Below, in pieces: positions 18,182-27,150 of a stretch of 64,000 nucleotides of DNA. A program made the position numbers and the translations under genes. Origin of the DNA: JBFELO01 sp041552055 (GTDB lineage Bacteria > Acidobacteriota > Thermoanaerobaculia > Thermoanaerobaculales > Sulfomarinibacteraceae); the NCBI GenBank assembly GCA_041552055.1, contig JBFELO010000004.1, forward strand, positions 16,473 to 80,472, read 5' to 3'. Positions within the stretch are counted from its first letter, which is position 1, and every line of letters begins with the position of its first letter. Under the pieces are notes generated by a model. It saw nothing but the letters and a program-made list of their open reading frames with translations, did not search any database and had not been told where the DNA came from.

Positions 18182-19129
18182 TCAATTCCCCGACGCGACG
18201 ACCAGCGCGTTGACGATGGTGTCGACGTTGGATCGAACCGTCCCGATGTAGGTGGCTTCGGGGCTGTCCGGATTCCCCAGCGCGTCCGAATACAGACTTC
18301 CGCCAATATCAACGTCGAAGCCTCGCGCCTGCACGGCCTGCTGCAGCGCCTCGACGTAGCGTGGAGGAACCGACGACTCGACGAAGACCGCCGGGATCCT
18401 TCGCTCCGCGATGAACTCGGCCAGCTCCTGGACATCGGCCGTGCCGGCCTCTGCCGCAGTGCTCACACCCAACAGGCCCCGAACCTCGACGGCGTAGGCG
18501 CGACCGAAGTACGAGAAGGCATCGTGCGCGGTCACCAGCACCCTGGCCTCGGAAGGTACCTGCTGGATGCGGGTGGTGACCCATTGGTGGAGCTCCTGCA
18601 GCGCAGCGAGATATGCGTTGCCCCGTTCGAGATAGTCAGCCGCGTGCGCCGGGTCCAACGTGCCGAGCTGATCGCGGACGCAGGCAGCCGCCCTGGTCCA
18701 CAGCTGGACGTCGAACCAGATGTGCGGGTCGTACAGCCCCGCGTATCCCTGCACACCGAGCAGCTCCTCTTCCGGAACGCACTCCGCGACCGCGACCGTC
18801 GGCACACCGCGATCCGCCATCTGTTCGAAGACCTCGGTCAGTTTCCCTTCGAGGTGGAGGCCGTTGTAGAACACGGCGTTGGCCGACGCCATCTTGCGAA
18901 CGTCACCCGCGCTCGGTTTGTACAGGTGTGGGTCGATTCCCGGACCCATCAGCGACTCTACCACCACGTCTGGCCCGCCGATCGTTCGCACCAGATCCGC
19001 CACGATCGTCGTTGTGGCGACCACACGAAGATCGGTCACGGTCGGGGCCGATTCCCGGTCGTCAGCTCCACATCCGATTGCCGCCCCGAGCAAGAACGCT
19101 ACTGTCCAACCCCTCGTCACGCGTCCCAT
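18182..19129 (-). CDS. Metal-binding lipoprotein of an ABC importer (ZnuA/TroA-type)
   Basis: A 315-residue cluster A-I solute-binding protein. The N-terminus is a lipoprotein signal with lipobox AIGC near residue 20. Likely metal ligands follow family order: His in DPHLYKPSAGD, His in YDPHIWFD, His in VTAHDAFSYF, and Asp in SLYSDALG. Three His plus Asp resembles TroA and ZnuA rather than the His-His-Glu-Asp of PsaA. No His-rich loop, typical of zinc-only ZnuA, is seen. The ATG at 19129 has GAGGGGG upstream and overlaps the regulator gene by 13 bases. Confidence 0.87.
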   Translation of the reverse strand: MGRVTRGWTVAFLLGAAIGCGADDRESAPTVTDLRVVATTTIVADLVRTIGGPDVVVESLMGPGIDPHLYKPSAGDVRKMASANAVFYNGLHLEGKLTEVFEQMADRGVPTVAVAECVPEEELLGVQGYAGLYDPHIWFDVQLWTRAAACVRDQLGTLDPAHAADYLERGNAYLAALQELHQWVTTRIQQVPSEARVLVTAHDAFSYFGRAYAVEVRGLLGVSTAAEAGTADVQELAEFIAERRIPAVFVESSVPPRYVEALQQAVQARGFDVDIGGSLYSDALGNPDSPEATYIGTVRSNVDTIVNALVVASGN

Positions 19130-19818
19130 GAAACCCCCTCCAGCCACAGCTCGCTCGCCAACTCGCTCGGCAACAGGTAGCTGTTGCCTTCGACCGCCAC
19201 CCGGACGCCTGCCGCGCCCACCTCGAGGACCTCGACGATGGCTCCCGGCACCAGTCCCAGCCGCGCCAGCAGGTTCAAGCTGTCTCGGTCCTGGGAGCTC
19301 ACCCGAGCGAGTGTGGCCCGGCCACCAACCTCTCCACCGGTCAGCCGGATCCCGCCAGCGGCGATGGGAAGCCTGAGCTCGGAGTCCGGGATCGGGTCGC
19401 CGTGGGGGTCGCGCGTGGGGTGGCCGAGCGCCTCGGCAATGCGCGCCTCCAACCGCTCCGAGATGACGTGCTCGAGCCTCTCGGCCTCGTCGTGCACCTC
19501 ATCCCAGCCGTAGCCGAGGGCCTGTGCGAGAAAGGTCTCGAGCAGCCGATGATGGCGCAGGATCTCGAGCGCGACCCGCAGCCCCCTCTGGGTCAGGCGA
19601 GCGCCACGGTACCTCTCGTGGTCCACCAGACCCAGCTGGGCCAGCCGCTGAACCATGCCGGTGACCGAAGCCGGCCGTACGCCGAGTCGCTCGGCCAGCG
19701 CCTGGGTGCTCGCGGCACCTCCGCCCTCGGCGAGCAGGAAGATCTGCTTGACGTAGTCCTCCTGCGCCTCGGTGAGCTCGATCGCTTCTCGGTGGTCGCC
19801 AGCCGTGGTGCCGCCCAT
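19117..19818 (-). CDS. DtxR/MntR-family metal-dependent repressor with FeoA-like domain
   Basis: A 233-residue regulator. An N-terminal winged helix (ALAERLGVRPASVTGMVQRL) is followed by the metal-binding dimerisation helices (ILRHHRLLETFLAQALGYGWDEVHDEAERLEH). The C-terminal 75 residues form an SH3/FeoA-like domain (RVSSQDRDSLNLLARLGLVPG). This is the full three-domain layout of DtxR, IdeR and long MntR. It heads the metal-import operon and sits eight bases below a DtxR-box palindrome, so it very likely represses its own operon when metal is plentiful. Confidence 0.9.
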   Translation of the reverse strand: MGGTTAGDHREAIELTEAQEDYVKQIFLLAEGGGAASTQALAERLGVRPASVTGMVQRLAQLGLVDHERYRGARLTQRGLRVALEILRHHRLLETFLAQALGYGWDEVHDEAERLEHVISERLEARIAEALGHPTRDPHGDPIPDSELRLPIAAGGIRLTGGEVGGRATLARVSSQDRDSLNLLARLGLVPGAIVEVLEVGAAGVRVAVEGNSYLLPSELASELWLEGVSWDA

Positions 19819-19826
19819 TACGCGAA

Positions 19827-19845
19827 TTAGGTTAGCCTAAAAATA
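19827..19845 (-). promoter_or_regulatory. DtxR-type operator
   Basis: The 19-base sequence TTAGGTTAGCCTAAAAATA matches the known DtxR/IdeR box (TTAGGTTAGSCTAACCTAA) strongly in its first 14 bases and weakly at the end. It lies eight bases upstream of the regulator's ATG, over the expected promoter. TAACCT on the minus strand within it could serve as a -10. Binding of the operon's own DtxR-family product would block transcription. Confidence 0.72.
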
Positions 19846-19852
19846 TCCATCG

Positions 19853-20130
19853 CTCAAGTCGTGGCGGCACGGGATTCTCTGTCTATTGCACCCACCACAG
19901 GGACACAGAGACGCAGAGCCCCCGCCCACCCGGGAAGACCACAAAGAAGTAGTCAGCACCACGAGGAACATCGTCGTGACGGCACCAGCATCCGCGACGA
20001 AGCCGCAGTCCCTGCGCGTCGAGGGATCTCCTCGCTCATCACGACAGATACCCGGTAGATCAGGGGAATTCGTTTGCAGATCGCCAGTGGGTCCTGTGAT
20101 AATCGAACCGCCACAATAGTGATTCAGGTC
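19853..20130. repeat. Gap with ACAGAGACGCAGAG module
   Basis: Positions 19897-19930 hold a block rich in ACAGAG/ACGCAGAG ending in CCCCCGCCCACC. A near copy lies at 24785-24810. No gene is supported in the stretch before the kinase relic at 20131. Confidence 0.45.
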
Positions 20131-20202
20131 ATGGCTCTCGAGACCGACGACCGCCTCGGACGCCACGAGATTCTTGCCCCGCTCGGAGCAGGGACACTCT
20201 AA
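20131..20202 (+). pseudogene. Relic of a Ser/Thr kinase gene N-terminus
   Basis: The 23 codons from ATG to TAA read as a kinase start (DDRLGRHEILAPLGAGT) and break off within the glycine-rich loop. The kinase at 21172 has the same opening: GDRLGRYEVLGPLGTGG. The sequence after the stop shows no kinase similarity in any frame. This looks like the remaining stub of a lost or rearranged kinase gene. Confidence 0.6.
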
Positions 20203-20301
20203 AAGTCTATCGGGGAGGGGATACCGAGCAGAAGAAAGAAGAGTGCATTCGTTTGGCTTTTTCTCGACTGTTCAACAGCTTCGATTCGAAAGGAGAATCT
20301 C

Positions 20302-21024
20302 ATGGGGATTACGAATGAACATGCCGGGACCCGAGTCGATGAGGTCGCCGCAGGAATCTACCGCATCAGCACTCCCTACAGGGAGATTCCTGGGGGGTTC
20401 TCATTCAATCAGTACCTGGTCGCGGACGATCAACCGTTACTCTTTCACACCGGTCCAAGGGGGATGAGGGCACTGGTCCAGGAGGCAATTGCCACCGTCA
20501 TGGACATCACAAACCTGCGATTCATAGGCTTTTCGCACTTCGAGTGTGACGAGTGTGGTTCGCTGGCCGAGCTTCTCGAGGTCGCGCCGAAAGCGGTCCC
20601 GCTGTGCGGCCAGATCAACGCGATGATCAACGGTGACTGCTTCGACAGGCCGCCGAGGGTTCTCGCTGACGGCGAGACGCTCTCGCTCGGCCGGCATCGG
20701 GTCAGCTGGTTCGACACACCGCATCTGCCCCATGCATGGGAGTGCGGATATCTGATTGAGGAGCACACGAGCACGCTGCTGTGCGGCGATCTGTTCACCC
20801 AGGGCGGTGCCGACCTTCCCCCTCTGACGTCTGAAGACATTCTCGAGTCGAGTGAGGCCTTTCGAAAGCAGATGGACTACTACTCGCACACCAAGAATGG
20901 ACGTTCGCTCTTGGCTCGCCTGGCGGCAGTCGAGCCGACGACGCTCGCCTGCATGCACGGCAGCGCCTGGCACGGGGACGGCGGCCAGTTGCTCAGTGCC
21001 CTCGCCGATTCTCTGGACAGCTGA
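20302..21024 (+). CDS. MBL-fold protein related to the flavodiiron oxygen-binding domain
   Basis: A 240-residue metallo-beta-lactamase-fold protein. Di-iron-type ligand motifs are seen: HFECDECG (H-x-E-x-D), HLPHAWE, CGDLF, and MHGSAW near the end. The HxExD signature is that of flavodiiron proteins (FprA, ROO), not of zinc hydrolases (HxHxDH). There is no flavodoxin domain, so it resembles the stand-alone ODP domain. It may reduce or sense oxygen or NO. AAAGGAGAA lies eight bases before the ATG. No redox partner is adjacent. Confidence 0.77.
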   Translation: MGITNEHAGTRVDEVAAGIYRISTPYREIPGGFSFNQYLVADDQPLLFHTGPRGMRALVQEAIATVMDITNLRFIGFSHFECDECGSLAELLEVAPKAVPLCGQINAMINGDCFDRPPRVLADGETLSLGRHRVSWFDTPHLPHAWECGYLIEEHTSTLLCGDLFTQGGADLPPLTSEDILESSEAFRKQMDYYSHTKNGRSLLARLAAVEPTTLACMHGSAWHGDGGQLLSALADSLDS

Positions 21025-21171
21025 CCTCGTCGGCAACCCGAAGTACCAGTCCGGCTCGTCACTTGGAGCCCGTCACTTCTGAGACGAGCCACAGCCGGAA
21101 GCGACTCCTCTCGGATCTATCTGCCACGGTACCTGGCGTCACGCGTGCGCTATGATTGGCCGACTGGAACC

Positions 21172-23589
21172 ATGACACTCTCGGCCGGCGACCGGCTCGG
21201 ACGCTACGAGGTCCTTGGACCTCTCGGGACAGGGGGCATGGGCGAGGTGTACCGGGCGTGCGATCCCGGGCTCGAGCGCGAGGTCGCGCTCAAGGTGCTG
21301 CCGGCCGAGACCCTGACCGACGAGGCTGCACGGGCACGCATGGTGCGCGAGGCACGCATGGCCGCGAGGCTCAACCACCCCCACGTCTGTACCGTTCACG
21401 AGGTCGGCGAGGCCGACGGCCAGGTCTTCATCGCCATGGAGCTGGTGGAGGGCCGACCCCTCGACACGATCCTTGCCGACGGCCCGTTGTCCGTCGAGCA
21501 GGCGGTGCGCCTGGGCACCCAGGTGGCGGACGCGCTGGCCCACGCCCACGAGCGCGGCGTGGTGCACCGCGACCTGAAGAGCGCCAACGTGGTGATGACC
21601 CCCGAGGGCCGCGCCAAGGTGCTCGACTTCGGGCTGGCGAAACAGCTCGCCGGCGGGGACATGGCCGAGGCCACGACCGAGCTGGGCGCCACGCTGACCG
21701 TCCCCGGAACGGTGGTCGGCACCGTCGCCTACATGGCTCCGGAGCAGCTCCGTGGTCAGGCCGCAGATGCGCGCTCGGACGTCTGGGCGCTGGGGGTGGT
21801 GCTGTACGAGATGCTCGGCGGCCGGCGACCGTTTGCGGGCCAGACCGGGTACGAGCTGTCCTCGGCGATCCTCAACGAGGCACCGCCGCCGCTCCCCGAC
21901 GAGGAGCCGGCCGCGGTCAGGGCCGTGGTGGAGCGCTGCCTGGCCAAAGATGCCGGCGAGCGGTTCGACGACGGCGCCGACGTGCGGACGGCGCTCGAGG
22001 CGGCGCTCGAGACGGCGCAGACCGGTGGCATCGCCACCTTCACCGCCACGCGAACCACCGTGGCGCGGCGCCGGCGCTGGTGGCTGGCCGGGGCGGCGCT
22101 CTCGGCCATCATGGCAGTGCTGGCGCTGCTCGACGTGGCAGGGGTGCGCCAACTGCTTTTGGGCCGCGCCGGCCGGCCCCAGTCGGTCCGAATGGCGGTA
22201 CTGCCGTTCGTTAACCTGACCGGTGACCCGGAGCAGGAGTACCTGTCGGACGGCATCACCCAGGAGATGATCACCCAGCTCGGCCGGCTCCACCCGGACG
22301 GCTTGAGCGTCATCGCGCGCTCGTCGGTGATGCGCTACAAGGGTGGCGACACGCCGGTAGATCAGATCGGGCGTGATTTGAACGTGGCATATGTCCTGGA
22401 GGGTAGCGCGCGGCGCGAGGCGGACCGCGTGCGGATCACCGCCGAGCTGATCCAGGTCGGGGACCAGACCCAGCTCTGGGCCGAAAGCTACGAGCGCGAT
22501 CTGGAGGGCATCCTGGCGGTACAGAGCGAGGTGGCTCGGGAGGTCGCCGACGCGCTCGCGCTCGAGCTGCTGCCGGCGGAGCAGGCCCGCTTGACCTCTG
22601 TCCGGGCCGTCGATCCCGAGGCGTACGACGCCTACCTCAAGGGCACCTACCACTGGCAGAAGCTGACGCCCGAGAACCTCGACACCGCCGAGCGGTACTT
22701 CGAGCTTGCGCTGGAGAAGGACCCCTCCTTCGCTCCGGCCTACGAGGGTCTGGCGTGGGTGTGGTCGGGACGCCAACAGGGTGGTACCGTGGCGCCGGAC
22801 GAGGCCGGACCCAGGGCGAAGGCGGCGGCGCTGCGGGCGATTGACCTCGACGACGAGTCAGCTGGAGCGCACGAGGCGCTGGCCGTGGTCCGGACGTGGA
22901 CCGACTGGGACTGGGCCGGCGCAGAGGTCGAGTGGCGACGATCCCTCGAGCTCGAACCGAACCGCGCCAACGCGCACGCCTTCTACGCCCACTTCCTGGC
23001 GACCATCAGGCGAATTCAGGAGGCCGTGACTCACAGCGAACGGGCCATCGAGCTCGACCCGTTCAACGCGCTGTTCCACGGCCTGTACGCCATCGTCCTG
23101 GACTTCGATCGGCGCTACGACGACGCCTTGGTCGCTGCCCGCAACGCGCTCTCGATGGACCCCAACGAGGGGATTGCCAACAGTGCGCTGCAGTACGCCT
23201 ACCTCGGCAAGGGGATGCGCGACGAGCAGCTGGCCCATCAGCGGGAGCGCATCACCCGCGACCCCGGGCGCGTGGCTGCGTTCGAGCGAGGCCTGGCCGA
23301 GGGCGGCTACGAGGGCGCACAGCGGGCCATCGCCGACCTCCTGGCGGCACGCTACGAGCAGTCCGGAGGAGTCCCGCAACACGGAGCCGTCAGGATCTAC
23401 CTGCCCAAGGCCATCGCCCTGCGCTACCTCGACGCCGGCGACCACGACCGCGCCATCGACTGGCTCGAGAGGGCCTACCAGGACCGCGATCCCAACCTGC
23501 CGTACGTCGTCATGCCGATCTGGGCCCCCCTGCGCCCCGACCCGCGCTTCCACGACCTGCTGCGCCGCATGGACCTGCCCACGGAATGA
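21172..23589 (+). CDS. Ser/Thr protein kinase with FlgO/TolB-like and TPR regions
   Basis: An 805-residue protein. Residues 8-275 form a Hanks-type kinase with GTGGMGEVYRA, VALKVL, HRDLKSAN, DFGLA and APEQ. A membrane helix lies near 305-325. Next is a domain beginning VLPFVNLTGDPEQEYLSDG, seen in many kinase and cyclase fusions and related to FlgO/TolB N-terminal folds. About 300 residues of TPR repeats end the protein. I chose the ATG at 21172 because the kinase begins at once; a frame open from 21145 adds only a short unlikely extension. TATGAT at 21151-21156 could be its -10. Such kinases are abundant in Acidobacteriota. Confidence 0.87.
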   Translation: MTLSAGDRLGRYEVLGPLGTGGMGEVYRACDPGLEREVALKVLPAETLTDEAARARMVREARMAARLNHPHVCTVHEVGEADGQVFIAMELVEGRPLDTILADGPLSVEQAVRLGTQVADALAHAHERGVVHRDLKSANVVMTPEGRAKVLDFGLAKQLAGGDMAEATTELGATLTVPGTVVGTVAYMAPEQLRGQAADARSDVWALGVVLYEMLGGRRPFAGQTGYELSSAILNEAPPPLPDEEPAAVRAVVERCLAKDAGERFDDGADVRTALEAALETAQTGGIATFTATRTTVARRRRWWLAGAALSAIMAVLALLDVAGVRQLLLGRAGRPQSVRMAVLPFVNLTGDPEQEYLSDGITQEMITQLGRLHPDGLSVIARSSVMRYKGGDTPVDQIGRDLNVAYVLEGSARREADRVRITAELIQVGDQTQLWAESYERDLEGILAVQSEVAREVADALALELLPAEQARLTSVRAVDPEAYDAYLKGTYHWQKLTPENLDTAERYFELALEKDPSFAPAYEGLAWVWSGRQQGGTVAPDEAGPRAKAAALRAIDLDDESAGAHEALAVVRTWTDWDWAGAEVEWRRSLELEPNRANAHAFYAHFLATIRRIQEAVTHSERAIELDPFNALFHGLYAIVLDFDRRYDDALVAARNALSMDPNEGIANSALQYAYLGKGMRDEQLAHQRERITRDPGRVAAFERGLAEGGYEGAQRAIADLLAARYEQSGGVPQHGAVRIYLPKAIALRYLDAGDHDRAIDWLERAYQDRDPNLPYVVMPIWAPLRPDPRFHDLLRRMDLPTE

Positions 23590-23652
23590 CCGACGATCGG
23601 CACCACCCTCTCCCACCACTCCACCAGCGCTACGACCGGCGAGAAGTCCGAG

Positions 23653-23991
23653 CTACAGGTACGGAATCTGGCGTGATGCCGCGGGGGTGAACCGGAGGAG
23701 GCACCGGAGCGCCTCGTTGTGAGATTCAGGTTCGGCATCGTGCGCAACATACAGCGCCGCCACGAGGTCGCGCCACCTGAGGAGCTCCCGTCGTAGCGTC
23801 GGCTTGGTCTGGGTCGCGACCGTCAGGTCGAGGAGACGCAGCACCCGCTCGTACCCCCTGCCGCGCGAGGCCCGATCCCCCGGCGCCATCAGGGCGGACG
23901 CCCGTTTCATTTCGTTGGCGATCATCAGGATCTGCTGATCGAGGTCGAAGCGGGCCCAGCGCTCGGGCGTCAGCGACGCGTGCTGGGTCAC
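23653..23991 (-). CDS. Hypothetical small protein paired with a DUF5674 gene
   Basis: A 112-residue soluble, mostly helical protein with no motif I can name. It contains DLDQQILMIANEMKRAS near the start and a leucine/arginine-rich middle. Its ATG overlaps the stop of the DUF5674 gene by four bases, so the two are translated together. The size and arrangement recall toxin-antitoxin pairs, but no toxin fold is recognised. The pair stands alone on the minus strand behind a convergent kinase gene. Confidence 0.6.
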   Translation of the reverse strand: MTQHASLTPERWARFDLDQQILMIANEMKRASALMAPGDRASRGRGYERVLRLLDLTVATQTKPTLRRELLRWRDLVAALYVAHDAEPESHNEALRCLLRFTPAASRQIPYL

Positions 23992-24368
23992 GGCAACGGC
24001 TCTCCCTCGCCGATCAGCAGGAAGGTCAACTCGCGGACGCGATCGCGGATGGTCGGATCCTCGATGGTCATGCTGCGGTTGTCCTGTGCGGGCCGGATAT
24101 TGATCAGCGACGTGAACTCGATGCAGCCGTCGCGACCACGACCGGGATAGTAGTTGGCCCCCCAGAGATCCTCCTGGCGGCTCCCGTTGTCCAGGAGCAA
24201 CGCCTCCTCGTCCGCGTGGAGATCCCCACCGACGGCGGCGACGCCGCGCGCCACATCAACGACATACTTGACCATGTCCTCGAAGTCTCGCTCCACCAAA
24301 CGGCGCAGCACCGCCGGGTCGACTCGTCGCTCGACCAGAACAACCGCAGGCTCCTCGGCATTCGTCAT
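23988..24368 (-). CDS. DUF5674 family protein
   Basis: A 126-residue cytoplasmic protein. The conserved centre of DUF5674 is clear: GDLHADEEALLLDNGSRQED, an LWGANYYPG segment, and INIRPAQDNRS. The family has no established function. It overlaps the next gene by four bases. TAGAAT at 24386-24381 on the minus strand ends 12 bases before the ATG, with no evident ribosome-binding site, so the message may be nearly leaderless. Confidence 0.77.
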   Translation of the reverse strand: MTNAEEPAVVLVERRVDPAVLRRLVERDFEDMVKYVVDVARGVAAVGGDLHADEEALLLDNGSRQEDLWGANYYPGRGRDGCIEFTSLINIRPAQDNRSMTIEDPTIRDRVRELTFLLIGEGEPLP

Positions 24369-24878
24369 CTTGCGTGAAGGATTCTAACGGAAGCGGCTGT
24401 AATTCTTCGATATCGAGGACGGCTCTGCTCTTGCCCGGCGACACCGGCAACACGCGGGCAATCGCCACACTCCGGATTGCCCGGAACACCCACAAACATG
24501 AAATGAGCGGTGCCACAATTGAGATAGGCGCTCCTGAAATCAGAATTGAAGCTCGTCGAGCATGCTTTGACGCCCCGGGAAACGATCTCGCACCCGGTAC
24601 TTGAGCCCGTGGTCACCGCTCGGAGACACTTGAGCAATTCTGGCAGCGCCTGTCGTCGAGGCGTTGTGGTGGGAGGCGATACTCCAGAACGAGGCAATGA
24701 AGGGACGTGATAGAGGTATCGAAATCCCGTTCACTACCCCTTTCGGTCTCCCTCAAACCCTGTCGGCGTCCATCGTCCAGACGAACCACAGAGACGCAGA
24801 GCCCCCGACCATCCGTCGCTGGTGGTGGCTGGGAGGGGGGTCTGTGTCATCTGTGGGCGGTCTTCTCGGTCCCCGGCT
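24369..24878. other. Gene-free region with repeat modules at its right end
   Basis: No frame in this 510-base gap looks like a gene. Bases 24390-24720 appear less GC-rich than the surroundings. The right end holds three known modules: ACAGAGACGCAGAG at 24785-24810, a CGTCGCTGG block near 24811-24833, and TGTGTCATCTGTGGGC at 24843-24868, repeated at 27002-27026. Confidence 0.45.
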
Positions 24879-26339
24879 CTACCCTTCCGGCCGCACGGGC
24901 GCGTCAGTCGGCACCGGCGGCGGCCCGTCGGGGATGAACGGCACGTACTCCACCCCTTCGGTCTTCTCTCTGAACTCCGCTTGGACAGCGGCCAGACGAT
25001 CGGCGTCCTCGTACAGATCGACCATGGTGGCGGCCATGGCCTTCGCGGCGTAGACCATGCCCTTGTGGCCGATCGACATGCCACCGGTGGCGACCACCGG
25101 CCAGGCGTGCCAGGGCGCGTCGGCGGCCGCGGTGGTCACCGATAGGTGGATCGTCGGCGCGGTCCAGCTCACGTCGGCGACGTCGGTGGAGCCGCCCTCG
25201 GGCTCGCCCGGGTCGAGGTCGAGCGGCTCGATCTCCCCCTTGAGGCCGATCGCTTCGACACCGGTGTTGCGCTGGATCTCACGCGCAAACTCGTGCTCCC
25301 TCTCGTTGAACTCGAGCGGACCCAGCCACGTGAGGTTCTCGTGCAGCAGCTCGGCGCCGGCCATGTTCGGCAGCATCTCCCAGTCGCCCGCCTGCACCCG
25401 GAAGGTCACTTCGGTGCCGGTGGCGAGCGCCGCGCCCTCGGCGATCGCCCGGGCGCGCTCGAGCAGCTCTTCGACTCCCTGGTGGGTTGAATCCCGGAAC
25501 CAGACCCACAACCGGGCGTAGTCGGGCACCACGTTGGGCACGTTGCCGCCGTGCTCGACGACGTAGTGCATCCGCACCGTCGGTCGCACGTGCTCACGCA
25601 TCAGGTTGATGGCGAAGGTGAAGACCTCGACGCCGTCGGCCGCACTGCGGCCGTTCCAGGGGTCATACGCGGCGTGGGCGGTTCTCCCGTTGAACTCCAC
25701 GATGACGTCGATGATCGCCTGGCTGCCCTCGGTGTCGGCGGCGGTTTCGTCGTCGGGGTGCCAGGCCAGCACGGCGTCCACGTCCTGGAACAGACCTCCC
25801 CTGACCATGTAGACCTTGCCGCCGACCGCCTCCTCGGCCGGGGTGCCGTAGAACCGCACCGTACCCTCGAGCTCGCCCGCCGCGATCAGCTCCTTGATCG
25901 CCACGGCTGCCCCGAGGCTGGCCGCGCCGAACAGGTTGTGGCCGCATCCGTGGCCCGCGGCTCCCTCCTCGAACGCCTCCTTCGTGGTCTGGACCTTCTG
26001 CGAGATTCCCGGCAGGGCGTCGTACTCACCGAGCACGCCGATGATCGGCCGCCCGCTGCCGTACGTGGCGACAAAGGCGGTGGGCATCTCCGCCACCCCT
26101 CGCTCCACCCGGAAGCCCTGAGACTCCGCGAATTCGGCCAACAGGGCGGCCGACCGATACTCCTCCAAGGCCGTCTCGGCGAACTCCCAAATCTGATCCG
26201 AGATTGCGATGAGTTCCACGCGGTGCCGGTCGATCGATGCGATAGCGGCGAGCTTCGCCGCACTCGGCGGGGCTTCCTGAGCGTGCGCGGGGGCGACCAG
26301 GGTCACGGCGATGATGGCGGACAAGGTGATTGGTTTCAT
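24879..26339 (-). CDS. Exported M20-family amidohydrolase, AbgB-like
   Basis: A 486-residue metallopeptidase-fold protein with a signal peptide (hydrophobic residues 4-17, cleavage after AHA). Metal-binding features of M20 amidases are visible: GHGCGHNLFG, the YGTPAEEAVGGK segment with the catalytic glutamates, and AWHPDD. The closest recognisable relatives are the AbgB-type p-aminobenzoyl-glutamate hydrolases. Family members cleave N-acyl amino acids or dipeptides, and the substrate here is not certain. The ATG at 26339 follows GGCGGAG. It is a single gene with long gaps on both sides. Confidence 0.84.
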   Translation of the reverse strand: MKPITLSAIIAVTLVAPAHAQEAPPSAAKLAAIASIDRHRVELIAISDQIWEFAETALEEYRSAALLAEFAESQGFRVERGVAEMPTAFVATYGSGRPIIGVLGEYDALPGISQKVQTTKEAFEEGAAGHGCGHNLFGAASLGAAVAIKELIAAGELEGTVRFYGTPAEEAVGGKVYMVRGGLFQDVDAVLAWHPDDETAADTEGSQAIIDVIVEFNGRTAHAAYDPWNGRSAADGVEVFTFAINLMREHVRPTVRMHYVVEHGGNVPNVVPDYARLWVWFRDSTHQGVEELLERARAIAEGAALATGTEVTFRVQAGDWEMLPNMAGAELLHENLTWLGPLEFNEREHEFAREIQRNTGVEAIGLKGEIEPLDLDPGEPEGGSTDVADVSWTAPTIHLSVTTAAADAPWHAWPVVATGGMSIGHKGMVYAAKAMAATMVDLYEDADRLAAVQAEFREKTEGVEYVPFIPDGPPPVPTDAPVRPEG

Positions 26340-27150
26340 GGTCAAGTCTCCGCCCCGGGATTATAGAGATGAACCGGAGATGGCGCAGATTCCCCACCCG
26401 CCCGGATGCTGGATCCCCCTCCCACCCTGTTCTTCGTCTTCATCATCGTCTTCATCTTCGTCTCTCTCCCGCCGACCACCCGTCGCTGGTCGCTCGTCGC
26501 TGGACCACCCGCCCGGCCGGAGCAAGGAAGAGGGAACAAGGAACAGGGAGCACACCCACCCGATCCCCGGATTCGCTGTGTAGGCGCGCACCCCGTGCGC
26601 GCCCCCGAGCGGCTGATTACTTTCGTCGCGTCTCCAGTCGAGAGGTCATAGGGGCGCGCCGAGGGCTGCGCGCCTGCGGATTCTCACTCGGCGAGGCCGG
26701 CGTAGCCTCAGCGCGCCCTCTCCCCAACGCGTTTCCCGCGGTTGCCACCTTCAACAATCTTGGGCCTTGGAGGCGTTGGCGTGGTGAGCAGAGAGTGTCC
26801 CAAGATTGTTGAAGATGGCACGCCCGCACGAGGCGCCGTCGTCGTTCCTCCGGTCGCATCGATTGCTCGACACCCGAGGCTCCCTCTCCCCGACAAATTA
26901 CGCCCGTGGACCGATGGCGCCGGTGCCTTGCACTTGTGCCTATTTTTCTGTGTCTATGTGTCTGTGCCCCTGTGGCGTTCTGTCGGGTGGGTGGGCGGAT
27001 CCGTGTCATCTGTGGGCAGTCTTCTCTGATCTGCGTACATCTGCGTGATCTGCGGTTTGTCTCTCGGGTGGGTGGGTGGTCCAGTTACCAGCCACCAGCG
27101 GCGGCCGGGTGGGGGATCAAGTATCATCGTCGATCGGGAGGATACCCAAC
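26340..27150. repeat. Repeat-rich intergenic region
   Basis: Several modules are packed here: GGATGCTGG at 26399-26415, a run of CTTCATC/TCGTCTTC units at about 26430-26465, a CGTCGCTGG/CTCGTCGCTGG block at 26480-26501, the inverted-repeat element at 26711-26831, and CTGTGTC/ATCTGCG runs at 26945-27060. No gene is supported. The reading frames in it are low-complexity. Confidence 0.6.
26711..26831. repeat. Inverted-repeat element, copy A
   Basis: The 15-mer GCGCGCCCTCTCCCC opens the element and GGCACGCCCGCACGA closes it. Both are identical in copy B. Inside is a perfect inverted repeat, TTCAACAATCTTGGG at 26750-26764 and CCCAAGATTGTTGAA at 26799-26813. Six flanking bases pair with one mismatch, giving a stem of about 21 bp and a 34-base loop. 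No reading frame is conserved, and no target-site duplication was confirmed. Confidence 0.65.

Noticed and set aside
21139..22776. A 545-codon minus-strand frame opposite the second kinase
   Set aside because: It is rich in His, Arg and Gly with no domain, while the plus strand encodes a complete kinase.
24369..24734. A small gene in the lower-GC gap after the DUF5674 pair
   Set aside because: Frames on both strands lack a ribosome-binding site, a recognisable fold and a consistent coding pattern.
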